Below, piece by piece: positions 16,961-26,724 of a stretch of DNA of 64,000 nucleotides; positions within the stretch are counted from its first letter, which is position 1, and every line of letters begins with the position of its first letter. The DNA is from Bradyrhizobium sp. RP6 (GTDB lineage: Bacteria; Pseudomonadota; Alphaproteobacteria; Rhizobiales; Xanthobacteraceae). Position numbers and translations under genes: made by a program. Below the pieces are notes generated by a model that saw only the letters and a program-made list of their open reading frames with translations, was not told the origin of the DNA and searched no databases. The stretch covers positions 1-64,000 of the forward strand of contig NZ_RQIT01000015.1 of assembly GCF_003837805.1 (NCBI RefSeq), read 5' to 3'.

Positions 16961-17344
16961 TTAATCGGCGGCGCGTAGCTTGAGCGCCGCTTCCAGCGCA
17001 TCGCTCGAGCACGGTTTCTGCAACCGCGGCCGGCCCGCCAATTCGGACGGAATGCGCGCCTCGGCGCCATAGCCGGTGACGAAGACGAACGGAACCTCCA
17101 GCGCGGTCAACCGCTCGGCGATCGCAAAGCTGGTCTCGCGGATCAGCTCGACATCGAGCAGCGCGAAGTCGGGCGTACGCTTCGCAATGGCCTCCAGCGC
17201 CTGCGTCACCGATCCGACGGTCCGCACACCGCTCACACCAAATCCGAGCAGGCGGTCCTCGAAATCGATTGCGATGATCGGATCGTCCTCGACGATCAGA
17301 ACATCGGCTGGCCAGCCTGAGCCGTTGGAAAATGCGGGTGCCAT
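16961..17344 (-). CDS. Single-domain response regulator
   Basis: A 127-residue receiver domain with no output domain. The acidic pocket is E19-D20-D21, the phospho-acceptor is D64 in LLDVEL, the switch Thr is T90 in FVTGYG, and the conserved Lys is K110 in QKPCSS. The ATG at 17344 (MAPAF) is the only start that gives the usual receiver N-terminus. Stand-alone receivers of this kind often act downstream of HWE/HisKA_2 kinases in Rhizobiales, but no kinase is next to it. It is divergent from the Crp-type regulator, with 179 bp between start codons. Confidence 0.9.
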   Translation of the reverse strand: MAPAFSNGSGWPADVLIVEDDPIIAIDFEDRLLGFGVSGVRTVGSVTQALEAIAKRTPDFALLDVELIRETSFAIAERLTALEVPFVFVTGYGAEARIPSELAGRPRLQKPCSSDALEAALKLRAAD

Positions 17345-17465
17345 GATCGCGTCTTTCGTTGGGGGTTTTAGGATCAGGACTGCCGCGACACGATGCCTGC
17401 TCGTAGCGCATCGAAAGGTTCCCGGAACGAAACTCACCACATCATCGTTCTTCAGTCTGTCCACT

Positions 17466-17473
17466 TGTGCACA
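17466..17473. promoter_or_regulatory. TGTGCACA palindrome in divergent promoter region
   Basis: An 8-bp perfect palindrome lies 51 bp before the Crp/Fnr gene, in the region shared with the response regulator. It could be an autoregulatory half-core, but it does not match the TTGAT-N4-ATCAA FixK/FNR box. Chance is a real alternative for so short a site. Confidence 0.2.
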
Positions 17474-17523
17474 CAGGGGATGCACGGAACTCGCTAGGGT
17501 GGGGGAAGGACAGGAGTTTCACG

Positions 17524-18288
17524 ATGGATGCGCGTATCGGCAAGATCACCGAGGTCGAGAGCCGGCCGGCCAACAATCTGCTGCGGCGTTTGAGCCCGGC
17601 CGACTACGCGCTACTTGCGCCGCACGCGACCGTCGAAGACTCCCCGGCAGGCCAATTGCTTTACAATCCCGGCGACGACGTGCAGGTCGTCCACTTCCCC
17701 TGCGGGCCGTCGCTCGCGACCTTCCTCGTCCCCAACGAGGACGGTCGCGACGTCGAAACCATTCTGGTCGGCCGCGAGGGCGCTGTGGGTGGCATCGTCA
17801 GCGAGGGGTTTCTGCCGGCCTATACCCGGATCTGCGTCAAATTCGGCGGGCCGTTTGCGCGCATTCACGTTGCCAAGCTGGAAGCGGCCAAGCTGCGCTC
17901 GGCGTCACTGCGCAACATCTTTGCGCGCTATGCCGATTGCATGCTGGCCCAGATCTTCCAGTCGACCGCCTGCAACGCGATCCATTCGATAGAACAGCGT
18001 ACCGCCAAATGGATTCTGGCGGCGATGGAGCGGACCGGCGACGAGACCAGCGTACCGCTGACCCATGAACAGCTCGCGACGCTGCTCGGGGTCGGGCGCA
18101 GCTATGCCAGCCGCGTTCTTCAGTCGTTCAAGGCGGAACGGATTCTCGACACGCGGCGAGGCTCGATCCTGGTTCGCAGCCGCGATGGCCTGAAGCTTCG
18201 CGCCTGCCTGTGCAACGATGCCGTGAAAATGCATTTCGAGGAGGTGCTGCGCGGGGTTTACCCGACCGAGGAGCGGGAGGCGGGATAG
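17524..18288 (+). CDS. Crp/Fnr-family transcriptional regulator
   Basis: A 254-residue regulator. Residues ~20-130 form a cyclic-nucleotide-binding-like beta barrel (YNPGDDVQVVHFP, VGREGAVGG), without the Fnr N-terminal cysteine cluster and without an obvious cAMP phosphate-binding RxAAxR motif. The long helix (~140-170) leads to a Crp-type helix-turn-helix at about 178-205 (LTHEQLATLLGVGRSYASRV). The C-terminus carries two Cys in RACLCND. The ATG at 17524 follows CAGGAG by about 6 bases. The three-gene lgt-like/radical SAM operon begins 90-135 bp downstream, so this protein could control it, though no matching operator was found there. Confidence 0.9.
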   Translation: MDARIGKITEVESRPANNLLRRLSPADYALLAPHATVEDSPAGQLLYNPGDDVQVVHFPCGPSLATFLVPNEDGRDVETILVGREGAVGGIVSEGFLPAYTRICVKFGGPFARIHVAKLEAAKLRSASLRNIFARYADCMLAQIFQSTACNAIHSIEQRTAKWILAAMERTGDETSVPLTHEQLATLLGVGRSYASRVLQSFKAERILDTRRGSILVRSRDGLKLRACLCNDAVKMHFEEVLRGVYPTEEREAG

Positions 18289-18422
18289 CTCCACTTGCTT
18301 TCTTCCTTCTCCCGCAAGGGGCCTGTTGCGCTACTGGCTTTTGAGGCAGGAGACGTAAGGAGGGAGGGCACAAATATGTGCCGCGCGCTTCTCAACGTCT
18401 GCCATGCTATAGTATCCCCCGC

Positions 18423-19139
18423 ATGGGCGGGGCTTTGCTTCACACTCTCTTCGACATCCTGGCGTGGCTGGCGGCCGCGGCGGCCGTCTACTGGCTGTCG
18501 CGACAGCGCCTGCAGTTTCCGGCGCAATCCTTCGCGCTGCCCTATATCGCCGCGCTGGTGTTCGGCGCGGGCATCGGCGCCTATCTGTTTGGCTCCGCCA
18601 ATCTGTGGCTGTCCGGGCAGAGCGGCATCGCGCGCTCGGTCGAGGGCGCGCTGGCCGGCGGCATCGTGGCGATCGAGCTCTACAAATGGTCCGCAGGGAT
18701 CACCATGCGAACCGGAGCGCGGTTTGCGCTGCCGCTGGCGATCGGCATCGCGATTGGCCGGATCGGCTGCTACTGCGCGGGTCTCGACGATTTCACTTAC
18801 GGCACGCCGACGGCGCTCCCCTGGGCCCATGATTTCGGCGACGGCATTCCGCGCCATCCCGTGCAGCTGTACGAAAGCGCGGCCATGGCCGTATTCGCGA
18901 TTGTCTATGTGCTGACCGTCGTGAACCGCAACGCCTTTGCGATCACCAATGGTTTCTACCTGGTTCTCGCCTATTATGGAGCGCAGCGCTTCCTGTGGGA
19001 ATTCCTCAAGCCCTACGGCACGCTGATCGGTCCTTTCACGCTGTTTCACCTGCTGTCGCTGTCCATCCTGCTCTACGCCGGCGTCATGCTGGCCACCGCG
19101 CCCGAAGCGAGACCCATGCATGAACGCGCCGTTGCGTAA
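18423..19139 (+). CDS. Lgt-like integral membrane transferase
   Basis: A 238-residue protein with about seven membrane segments and the fold signature of prolipoprotein diacylglyceryl transferase: GRIGCYCAG at 112-120 and RHPVQLYES at 144-152. True Lgt carries an essential HGG motif between these blocks and the N-terminus; here the matching stretch reads ALAGG (76-80) with no His, so it is a paralogue unlikely to modify lipoproteins normally. Lgt moves the glyceryl part of phosphatidylglycerol, so a lipid head-group substrate is plausible. The start is uncertain: a GTG at 18378 sits 9-13 bases after an AAGGAGGGAGGG ribosome site and would add 15 residues. It overlaps the next gene by 20 bp, indicating translational coupling. 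Confidence 0.8.
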   Translation: MGGALLHTLFDILAWLAAAAAVYWLSRQRLQFPAQSFALPYIAALVFGAGIGAYLFGSANLWLSGQSGIARSVEGALAGGIVAIELYKWSAGITMRTGARFALPLAIGIAIGRIGCYCAGLDDFTYGTPTALPWAHDFGDGIPRHPVQLYESAAMAVFAIVYVLTVVNRNAFAITNGFYLVLAYYGAQRFLWEFLKPYGTLIGPFTLFHLLSLSILLYAGVMLATAPEARPMHERAVA

Positions 19140-20550
19140 GTCGCGTCCCTACATCTTCTGGGGCCAGACCCAATCCCTTTGCGAGACCTGCCTGAAGCTG
19201 GTGCCGACCAAGATCGAGATTTGTGGCAACGAGGTCTGGTACGAAAAGCGCTGCAGGGAGCATGGCGTTCAGTCGACGCTGGTGTCGACGGACGCTGCCT
19301 ATTGGCGGCTGTGCAAGGATTTCATCAAGCCGGGCGACCGGCCGCTGCAATTCCAGCAACGCACGGAATTCGGCTGCCCCTATGATTGCGGCCTCTGTCC
19401 CGACCACGAGCAGCATTCCTGCCTGGCGCTGATCGAGATCACCGAGCACTGCAACCTCACCTGCCCGGTCTGCTTCGCCGAATCCTCGCCGGCACGAACG
19501 AGATTCACTCCGCTCGCGACTGTGGAGAAGATGCTCGACGCGCTGGTCGCGAGCGAAGGCGAGCCGGATCTCGTGCAGATATCCGGCGGCGAGCCGACGC
19601 TGCATCCGGATTTCTTCGAGATCCTGGACGCCGTGCGCGACCGCCCGATTCGCCACGTCATGATCAACACCAACGGCCTGCGCATCGCTCGCGAAAAGGA
19701 CTTCGTGGCGCGGCTCGCCGAGAACAAGCGCGGGCTGGAGGTTTATCTCCAGTTCGATTCGCTGCAGCGCGACGCGCTGATCAATCTGCGCGGCGCGGAT
19801 TTGCGAAAGATCCGCCAGCAGGCGCTGGAAAATCTCGAGCACTATGGCATCTCGACCACGCTGGTCGCGACCGTCAAGCGCGGCGTCAATGACGCCGAGA
19901 TCGGCGACATCGTCCGCCACGCGCTGACCTGGAAATGCGTTCGCGGCGTCACGCTGCAGCCGGTGCAGGATGCCGGCCGCAACGAGAATTTCGACAAGAC
20001 GACCCACCGCATCATGCTATCGGAGATTCGCAGGCGCGTGGTCGAGACCGGCGTGTTCGGCGACGAGGACATGATCCCGCTGCCCTGCAACCCTGAGAGC
20101 ATCTCGATCGGCTACGGCCTGCGCAACGGCGAGAAGGTATTGCCGCTGACCTCGCTGCTACAACAGGAGCAGCTCGTCGCAGTGATGCCCAACACCATCA
20201 GCCCGGAAAAATACCCGATGCTGCGGGAGAAATTCGTCGATCTGTTCTCACTGTCGTCGGGCCCGCTCAACACGTCCGAGCGCGTCTGCGAGCTCTTGTG
20301 CTGCCTGCCGAGCTTCGAGGTGCCGCAGGGCCTCACTTACGAGAACGTCTTCCGCGTCACCATCGTGCAATTCCTCGATCGCTTCAATTTCTGCGTCGGC
20401 AACGTCAAGCGCAGCTGCATCCATTTCGTGACGGAGCAGGGAGCGATCATTCCGTTCGACACCTACAATCTGTTCTACCGCAACGGCAAGATCGACGGCA
20501 TCCGCGCCGCGCTGGCTGTACAGGCGACCGGGGGAGTCATGCAGGCATGA
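19120..20550 (+). CDS. Cys-rich radical SAM enzyme resembling tetraether synthase (Tes/MJ0619)
   Basis: A 476-residue radical SAM protein with many cysteines in order: CETC (21-24), C45, CPYDCGLC (86-93), C101, the radical SAM cluster CNLTCPVC (111-118), GGEP (156-159), then CELLCC (390-395), C425 and C433. The order of N-terminal CxxC, CPxxCGLC and CNLxCPVCFA is what I recall for the MJ0619/Tes family, in which archaeal Tes joins phytanyl chains into membrane-spanning lipids using several Fe-S clusters and a rubredoxin-like site. Overlap with an Lgt-like gene upstream (20 bp) and a small membrane protein downstream (ATGA) points to a lipid substrate. C-C coupling or another C-H activation of acyl chains is an inference; the reaction in this organism is unknown. 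Confidence 0.82.
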   Translation: MNAPLRKSRPYIFWGQTQSLCETCLKLVPTKIEICGNEVWYEKRCREHGVQSTLVSTDAAYWRLCKDFIKPGDRPLQFQQRTEFGCPYDCGLCPDHEQHSCLALIEITEHCNLTCPVCFAESSPARTRFTPLATVEKMLDALVASEGEPDLVQISGGEPTLHPDFFEILDAVRDRPIRHVMINTNGLRIAREKDFVARLAENKRGLEVYLQFDSLQRDALINLRGADLRKIRQQALENLEHYGISTTLVATVKRGVNDAEIGDIVRHALTWKCVRGVTLQPVQDAGRNENFDKTTHRIMLSEIRRRVVETGVFGDEDMIPLPCNPESISIGYGLRNGEKVLPLTSLLQQEQLVAVMPNTISPEKYPMLREKFVDLFSLSSGPLNTSERVCELLCCLPSFEVPQGLTYENVFRVTIVQFLDRFNFCVGNVKRSCIHFVTEQGAIIPFDTYNLFYRNGKIDGIRAALAVQATGGVMQA

Positions 20551-20831
20551 GCATCAGCGACCCACCACCACCCCCGGGACCGCCGTCTCCTCCAACGGAA
20601 AAGCGCAGCGGCTGCCTGACCGCGCTGATGGCGGTCGCCGGAATCTTCATGCTGCTGCCGGGGCTCTGCGCGCTCCTGTTCGGCGGAATGTCCGTGGTCG
20701 AGGGTGGCCAGATCCCCTCCGACATTGCGTCGCTGGTCTTTTTGGGACTAGTCATCGGCATCGGAGGCGTCGTCTTGATCTGGGCGGCCATCAAGGGGCG
20801 AAAGGCCCCACGAGCCCGGAACGGGAGCTAA
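20547..20831 (+). CDS. Small two-helix membrane protein, third gene of the lgt-like/radical SAM operon
   Basis: A 94-residue protein. Its ATG overlaps the radical SAM stop as ATGA, so translation is coupled. The N-terminus is Pro-rich (PPPPPGPPSPP), followed by two membrane segments (about 24-49 and 60-83) and a basic tail (KGRKAPRARNGS). I recognise no family. Its position and coupling suggest a membrane partner or anchor for the radical SAM enzyme. A strong terminator lies 35 bp after the stop. Confidence 0.72.
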   Translation: MSISDPPPPPGPPSPPTEKRSGCLTALMAVAGIFMLLPGLCALLFGGMSVVEGGQIPSDIASLVFLGLVIGIGGVVLIWAAIKGRKAPRARNGS

Positions 20832-20865
20832 GCCCCGGGGATTCCCGGACAAAATTCAATCAACC

Positions 20866-20902
20866 AACGGCCAAAGAACACATTGTTTTTTGGCCGTTTT
20901 TG
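20866..20902 (+). terminator. Rho-independent terminator of the lgt-like/radical SAM operon
   Basis: A 10-bp perfect stem AACGGCCAAA / TTTGGCCGTT with a 13-base loop is followed by a short T-run. It closes the three-gene operon and separates it from typA. Confidence 0.85.
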
Positions 20903-21070
20903 CATATATTGCGCCGCAACGCGCAGGGCGCCCGGTCTGACATGGCCGGGCTTCCTTTTTGGGCGCAGAGCGCCCTGTTTCCAGTCTTCCAGCGTTGTTT
21001 CGAGAAGAGGTCCCGGTCTGACCGGCGAGATCGCGCTTAACCCATTGTTCGACCGCAAAGAAGCTCACTC

Positions 21071-22897
<1,827 letters not shown>

Positions 22898-22900
22898 GAG

Positions 22901-24763
22901 TTACCCGGCTTCGCCCGGCGCATCCTCGCCGCGACTGACGAAGTCGATCGTCGGTGTCTTGTCGGAGAGATTGATCGCGTCCCGCAGAGCCGCAAGATGC
23001 GGTGCCTTCCAGGTATCGGGTTTCCGGTCGACATTCCAATAGGCGGTGTGGGTGAAGAAGTCTGCACCGCCGGCCAATCTCGTCGAGACCGGGAGGTCGA
23101 CGATGTGCCGGCCGAAGGTCGGGGCTAACGGTCCGCCGATCGCGTCGCCCCAGAAGATCTGCTCGATCGGAAAGTAGATATTGGTCCAGCGCGTCAACCC
23201 GAACAGCGCACCATGGTGGATCTGCCGGATCTTCTTCCTCGGATTGTCGAAGGCCAACAAGCCATCCTGCTGGAGCCGCTTCGGCGGACAGGTCGGAAAC
23301 TCGCGCTCCTCGACACGACGCCTGAAATCCGCGCGCAATCTCTCGTGTCCATTCTTCTCGGCGGCATCGGGGTCCTTTGCCTCTTCGCACATCAGGAAAT
23401 AAGCGTGGGATAGTGCGCTTCCGAGCGTGACGAAGTCGGTCACCAGCCAGCTCTTGAAATCCCGCTGTTCGACAGGCCGCCTGACGGTCACGTCAGCGAT
23501 GTTTGCGATGAACTGCCGTGCCTTGCGGCGAAGCTCCACTTTCTCCTCATGGGTGGCCACTTTCTCGGGCTGCCACGGCGCACCGTCGACGTCCAAAAAC
23601 TCCTGGCCGAGCAACGTGACCGGCGGCAACTCGTCGCAAATCCTGCTGAAATAGGCTCGCAGCATATCGTAGGCGACGACAGTGCCTAGGCTGTGGGCGA
23701 CGACGACAATACGGTCGTATCGGCCGCTTTCATGCAGGCGCGCCAGCGTGTCCACGGCCTCCTTCCGGATGGCCCGACGAACGGCGACATTGGCCGGTGA
23801 GCCGCGGAAATAACGCGCGGCATCGCCGAGATAGGGCTGGAGGAACGCACCGTTGGCGGCGAGATAGATGCCGATCACACCAAATGCGATCGGGGCGCTC
23901 CAAGGCGAATTCAATCCCCAGGGCCAAGCCTTGAGCACCGTTTCGGCCAGCGATCTGTCGTACCAGTGCTGATCGGCCCAGATGAAGGCAAGGGACACGA
24001 GCAGCGAGACCGCGAGTGTGCGCCAGAACGCGCGCAATCCCTGCTGTCCCATCACAAGGTACGTCGCCAGCAACGCATCCAAGGTCGGAAGACCAATCAG
24101 CGTCAAGATCTCGGCGCCGTCGAGGAATCCGTTTCCGCCGGGGAAAGTACCCTCAAGCCACAGATAGCCGAGGCCGGCGGCGAAACCCGCAACGCAGAAG
24201 GCAGCCAGCCACAAGACGAGACGAAGTGCCTGCCATTTGAGTGCGACGTAAAGGCCGAACACAAGGCTGCATAAAATTAGAAGCAAGGGCGCAATCAGGA
24301 TATTTTGCGCGCTGGTTTCCGAGAACAGCAACACGCCTCTGATTGCCAGCACGGCAAACGAGAGGTTCATCAGGCACAGAAAGATGGACGCGGCCCACCA
24401 GAGCCCGTTGAGTCCGGTTCTCATGACCGGCCCCTTGCGGCACAACTCGTAGAGCCAGAGCAGCACGGCGACCGCCTTGGTCTCGCTCATGAGATGAGCC
24501 CAGTAGAGCTCGTGAAAATCGACAACGCGCTTGTCCGCCGATCCCGGCACCTCGCTGGTCGTCATCACCGTCAGATCGATGTCGACACCGCTCTTCTCCG
24601 GATGCGTCCAGAGTTTGTTGCCTTTGTCGTCGGGATTGCCTTTGTTGCGCCAAACGCCGCGGATGACTCCGCGTACAGTTTCCAGCGCGCGCTGGCTGCC
24701 GATACCGTGAACCACCAGAATTGCGGTTCGCTTGTGCTCTACACCCGGGTCGATGCTCAGCAT
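22901..24763 (-). CDS. Membrane-embedded alpha/beta hydrolase, function unknown
   Basis: A 620-residue protein. It begins with an alpha/beta-hydrolase first strand, ILVVHGIGSQ (15-24). A block of about five membrane segments (~120-306) is inserted, and the nucleophile elbow VVVAHSLGTVV follows with Ser at 358. Later parts include FVTLGSALSHAYF and a His/Asp-rich region (LFGLTRWTNIYFPIEQIFWGD style). The catalytic core is therefore split by a transmembrane insert, an unusual arrangement for a lipase or esterase. The start at 24763 follows GAGGA. The same frame stays open far upstream antisense to the amine oxidase gene, but that extension is not credible. The substrate is unknown; a membrane lipid is a reasonable guess. 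Confidence 0.8.
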   Translation of the reverse strand: MLSIDPGVEHKRTAILVVHGIGSQRALETVRGVIRGVWRNKGNPDDKGNKLWTHPEKSGVDIDLTVMTTSEVPGSADKRVVDFHELYWAHLMSETKAVAVLLWLYELCRKGPVMRTGLNGLWWAASIFLCLMNLSFAVLAIRGVLLFSETSAQNILIAPLLLILCSLVFGLYVALKWQALRLVLWLAAFCVAGFAAGLGYLWLEGTFPGGNGFLDGAEILTLIGLPTLDALLATYLVMGQQGLRAFWRTLAVSLLVSLAFIWADQHWYDRSLAETVLKAWPWGLNSPWSAPIAFGVIGIYLAANGAFLQPYLGDAARYFRGSPANVAVRRAIRKEAVDTLARLHESGRYDRIVVVAHSLGTVVAYDMLRAYFSRICDELPPVTLLGQEFLDVDGAPWQPEKVATHEEKVELRRKARQFIANIADVTVRRPVEQRDFKSWLVTDFVTLGSALSHAYFLMCEEAKDPDAAEKNGHERLRADFRRRVEEREFPTCPPKRLQQDGLLAFDNPRKKIRQIHHGALFGLTRWTNIYFPIEQIFWGDAIGGPLAPTFGRHIVDLPVSTRLAGGADFFTHTAYWNVDRKPDTWKAPHLAALRDAINLSDKTPTIDFVSRGEDAPGEAG

Positions 24764-24976
24764 GGGGAAATTCCTCGAAGAATGGATCAAAGAGAATGCG
24801 AAATTGAATACAACCTTGGCACGAAAAACAAGTCGGTTCGGATCCGATGCCACATCGGTCTTCTTCACGAATGTCGCGCAACCGGAGACAAGGTGGCATC
24901 CGGAATCCGCGTGCGCTGCGGAAGGTTTGCGCCGGCCCGGCTTCAGCACTCTTCGCGAACGTGCTAGAGCCCGCCC

Positions 24977-26224
24977 ATGACCTCCCTCCCCTTCTCCGTC
25001 GACGTCGCGATCATCGGCGCCGGTGCCGCCGGCCTCGGCGCGGCACACGCGCTGGCGGGCCGTGGCCTCGCCGTCATCGTGCTGGAGGCGCGTGACAGGC
25101 TCGGCGGCCGGGCCTGGACCGTGCAGGCCTCGCCCGAGGTGACGTTCGACGTCGGCTGCGGCTGGCTTCACTCCGCGGACAAGAACTCCTTCGTGCCGAT
25201 CGCCCGACAGCTCGATTTCGAGGTCAACAAGGACCTGCCGCCCTGGCGCGAGCGCGCCTTCGGAAACGCCTTCCCCCAGACCGAGCGCGACGATTTCATG
25301 CGCGCGATGGACGCGTTCTACGAGCGCCTGTGGGAAGCCGCGCAGAAGGGCCAGGACGAACCCGCGAGGCTGAGCCTCGAGGCCGGCAATCGCTGGAATC
25401 CGATGATCGACGCGATCTCGACCTACATCAACGGCTGCGAACTCAAGGACATGTCCACGCTGGACTGGGACGCCTATGAGGACACTGGCCTCAACTGGCG
25501 CGTCCGCCGTGGCTATGGCGCGCTGGTTGCAGCGTATGGTGCACCCTGCCCGGTGGCGCTGAACTGCAACGCCGCGCTGATCGACCATTCGGGCAAGCGT
25601 ATCCGCATCGAGACATCGCAGGGCACGCTGACCGCGGACAAGGTGATCGTCACCGTACCGACCAATCTGATCGCCGAGGAAGCGGTCCGCTTCTCGCCGC
25701 AGCTCCCGGCCAAGATCGATGCCGCGGCCGGCCTGCCGCTCGGCGTCAACGACAAGGTGACGCTGGCGCTCGACGACGCCGAGGCCTTTCCGAAGGAGGG
25801 CAATCTGCGCGGCGCCACCATGCGCACCGAGATGGGCACTTACCACATCCGCCCGTTCGGCCAGCCCTGCATCGAAGGCTTCTTCGGCGGCAGCTTTGCC
25901 CGCGCGCTGGAAGACGCCGGCGGCGGTGCCATCGCCGCGCACAGCACCGACGAGATCGCTGGCTTCCTCGGCAACGACATCCGCCGCAAGCTGAAGCCGC
26001 TGTACGAGTCGCGCTGGGCGCATGACCCGCTTGCGCGAGGGTCTTACTCGCACGCGCGGCCTGGGCATGCGGGGGATCGCGCCGTGCTGGCTGCGCCGGT
26101 GGATGGGCGGCTGTTCTTCGCGGGCGAAGCGACATCGCCGACCTTCTTCACGACGGCACATGGCGCAAGGGACAGTGGCGAGCGGGCGGCGAAGGAAGTG
26201 CTGGCGGCTCTGGTTAAGCCGTAG
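24977..26224 (+). CDS. Flavin-containing amine oxidase family protein
   Basis: A 415-residue FAD enzyme. The dinucleotide motif GAGAAGLGAAHAL (14-26) is followed by VLEARDRLGGRAWT, the standard monoamine-oxidase N-terminus. The C-terminal FAD motif is LFFAGEATSPTFFTTAHGA, with GERAAKEVL after it. It probably oxidises a primary or polyamine with release of H2O2 and ammonia; the substrate cannot be told. It is divergent from the membrane hydrolase gene across 213 bp and followed by a palindromic repeat. Confidence 0.9.
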   Translation: MTSLPFSVDVAIIGAGAAGLGAAHALAGRGLAVIVLEARDRLGGRAWTVQASPEVTFDVGCGWLHSADKNSFVPIARQLDFEVNKDLPPWRERAFGNAFPQTERDDFMRAMDAFYERLWEAAQKGQDEPARLSLEAGNRWNPMIDAISTYINGCELKDMSTLDWDAYEDTGLNWRVRRGYGALVAAYGAPCPVALNCNAALIDHSGKRIRIETSQGTLTADKVIVTVPTNLIAEEAVRFSPQLPAKIDAAAGLPLGVNDKVTLALDDAEAFPKEGNLRGATMRTEMGTYHIRPFGQPCIEGFFGGSFARALEDAGGGAIAAHSTDEIAGFLGNDIRRKLKPLYESRWAHDPLARGSYSHARPGHAGDRAVLAAPVDGRLFFAGEATSPTFFTTAHGARDSGERAAKEVLAALVKP

Positions 26225-26234
26225 TCACGAACTC

Positions 26235-26314
26235 CGTCATTGCGAGCGCAGCGAATCAATCCGGACTGCCGCCGCGGAGAGATCCTGCATTGCTTCGCTG
26301 CGCTTGCAATGACG
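26235..26314. repeat. Intergenic repeat, GTCATTGCGAGC family
   Basis: Bounded by CGTCATTGCGAGCGCAGCGAA and TTCGCTGCGCTTGCAATGACG in inverted form, about 80 bp. It ends 2 bases before the stop of the DUF393 gene and may act as the transcription end for both converging genes. Confidence 0.85.
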
Positions 26315-26316
26315 GG

Positions 26317-26724
26317 CTACTCGATCACTCTCGCCCGCAAATCCGCATCAGGCACGAAACAGGCGTCATACTTTCCGAAGATGCGATAGCGATTGCGCGC
26401 GACGAGGCTGTAGACGGCGTCCCGCAGCGGCTTCGGCATCGCGAATAGTGCGCGCACCCAACCCCATCCCGGCAAAAGCGACAGCACGGTCAGCGCGGCA
26501 TCCGACTTCATGAAGACCTCGCCACCATGGATCACCGCGTTGGTGTCGGGATCAGCCGGATCGATGCCGAATGTGCGCGCCAGCCGCGCCCCATATTCCG
26601 ACTGGATGGCCGTGAAGCGAAACCTCTTTCCGATGTCGCGCTTCGCAACGAACCGGACCCAGCGCGAGCAGAAGATGCAGACGCCGTCGAACAGGATCAC
26701 GTCGTCGTCGGGCCATATTTCCAT
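26317..26724 (-). CDS. DCC-family thiol-disulfide oxidoreductase-like protein (DUF393)
   Basis: A 135-residue protein of the DUF393/YuxK family. The signature FDGVCIFCS at 12-20 contains a CxxC-type redox pair in a thioredoxin-like context, and the C-terminus YRIFGKYDACF with a further Cys is usual. The cellular role of the family is unsettled. Its ATG overlaps the stop of the upstream secreted hydrolase gene by one base (TGATG), so the two are translationally coupled. Confidence 0.88.
   Translation of the reverse strand: MEIWPDDDVILFDGVCIFCSRWVRFVAKRDIGKRFRFTAIQSEYGARLARTFGIDPADPDTNAVIHGGEVFMKSDAALTVLSLLPGWGWVRALFAMPKPLRDAVYSLVARNRYRIFGKYDACFVPDADLRARVIE

Noticed and set aside
24764..26161. 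Open frame extending the membrane hydrolase upstream to 26161 on the minus strand (1086 codons in all)
   Set aside because: The extension is antisense to the amine oxidase gene, is Arg/Gly/Ala-rich in the way GC-rich antisense frames are, and the hydrolase has its own ATG with ribosome site at 24763.
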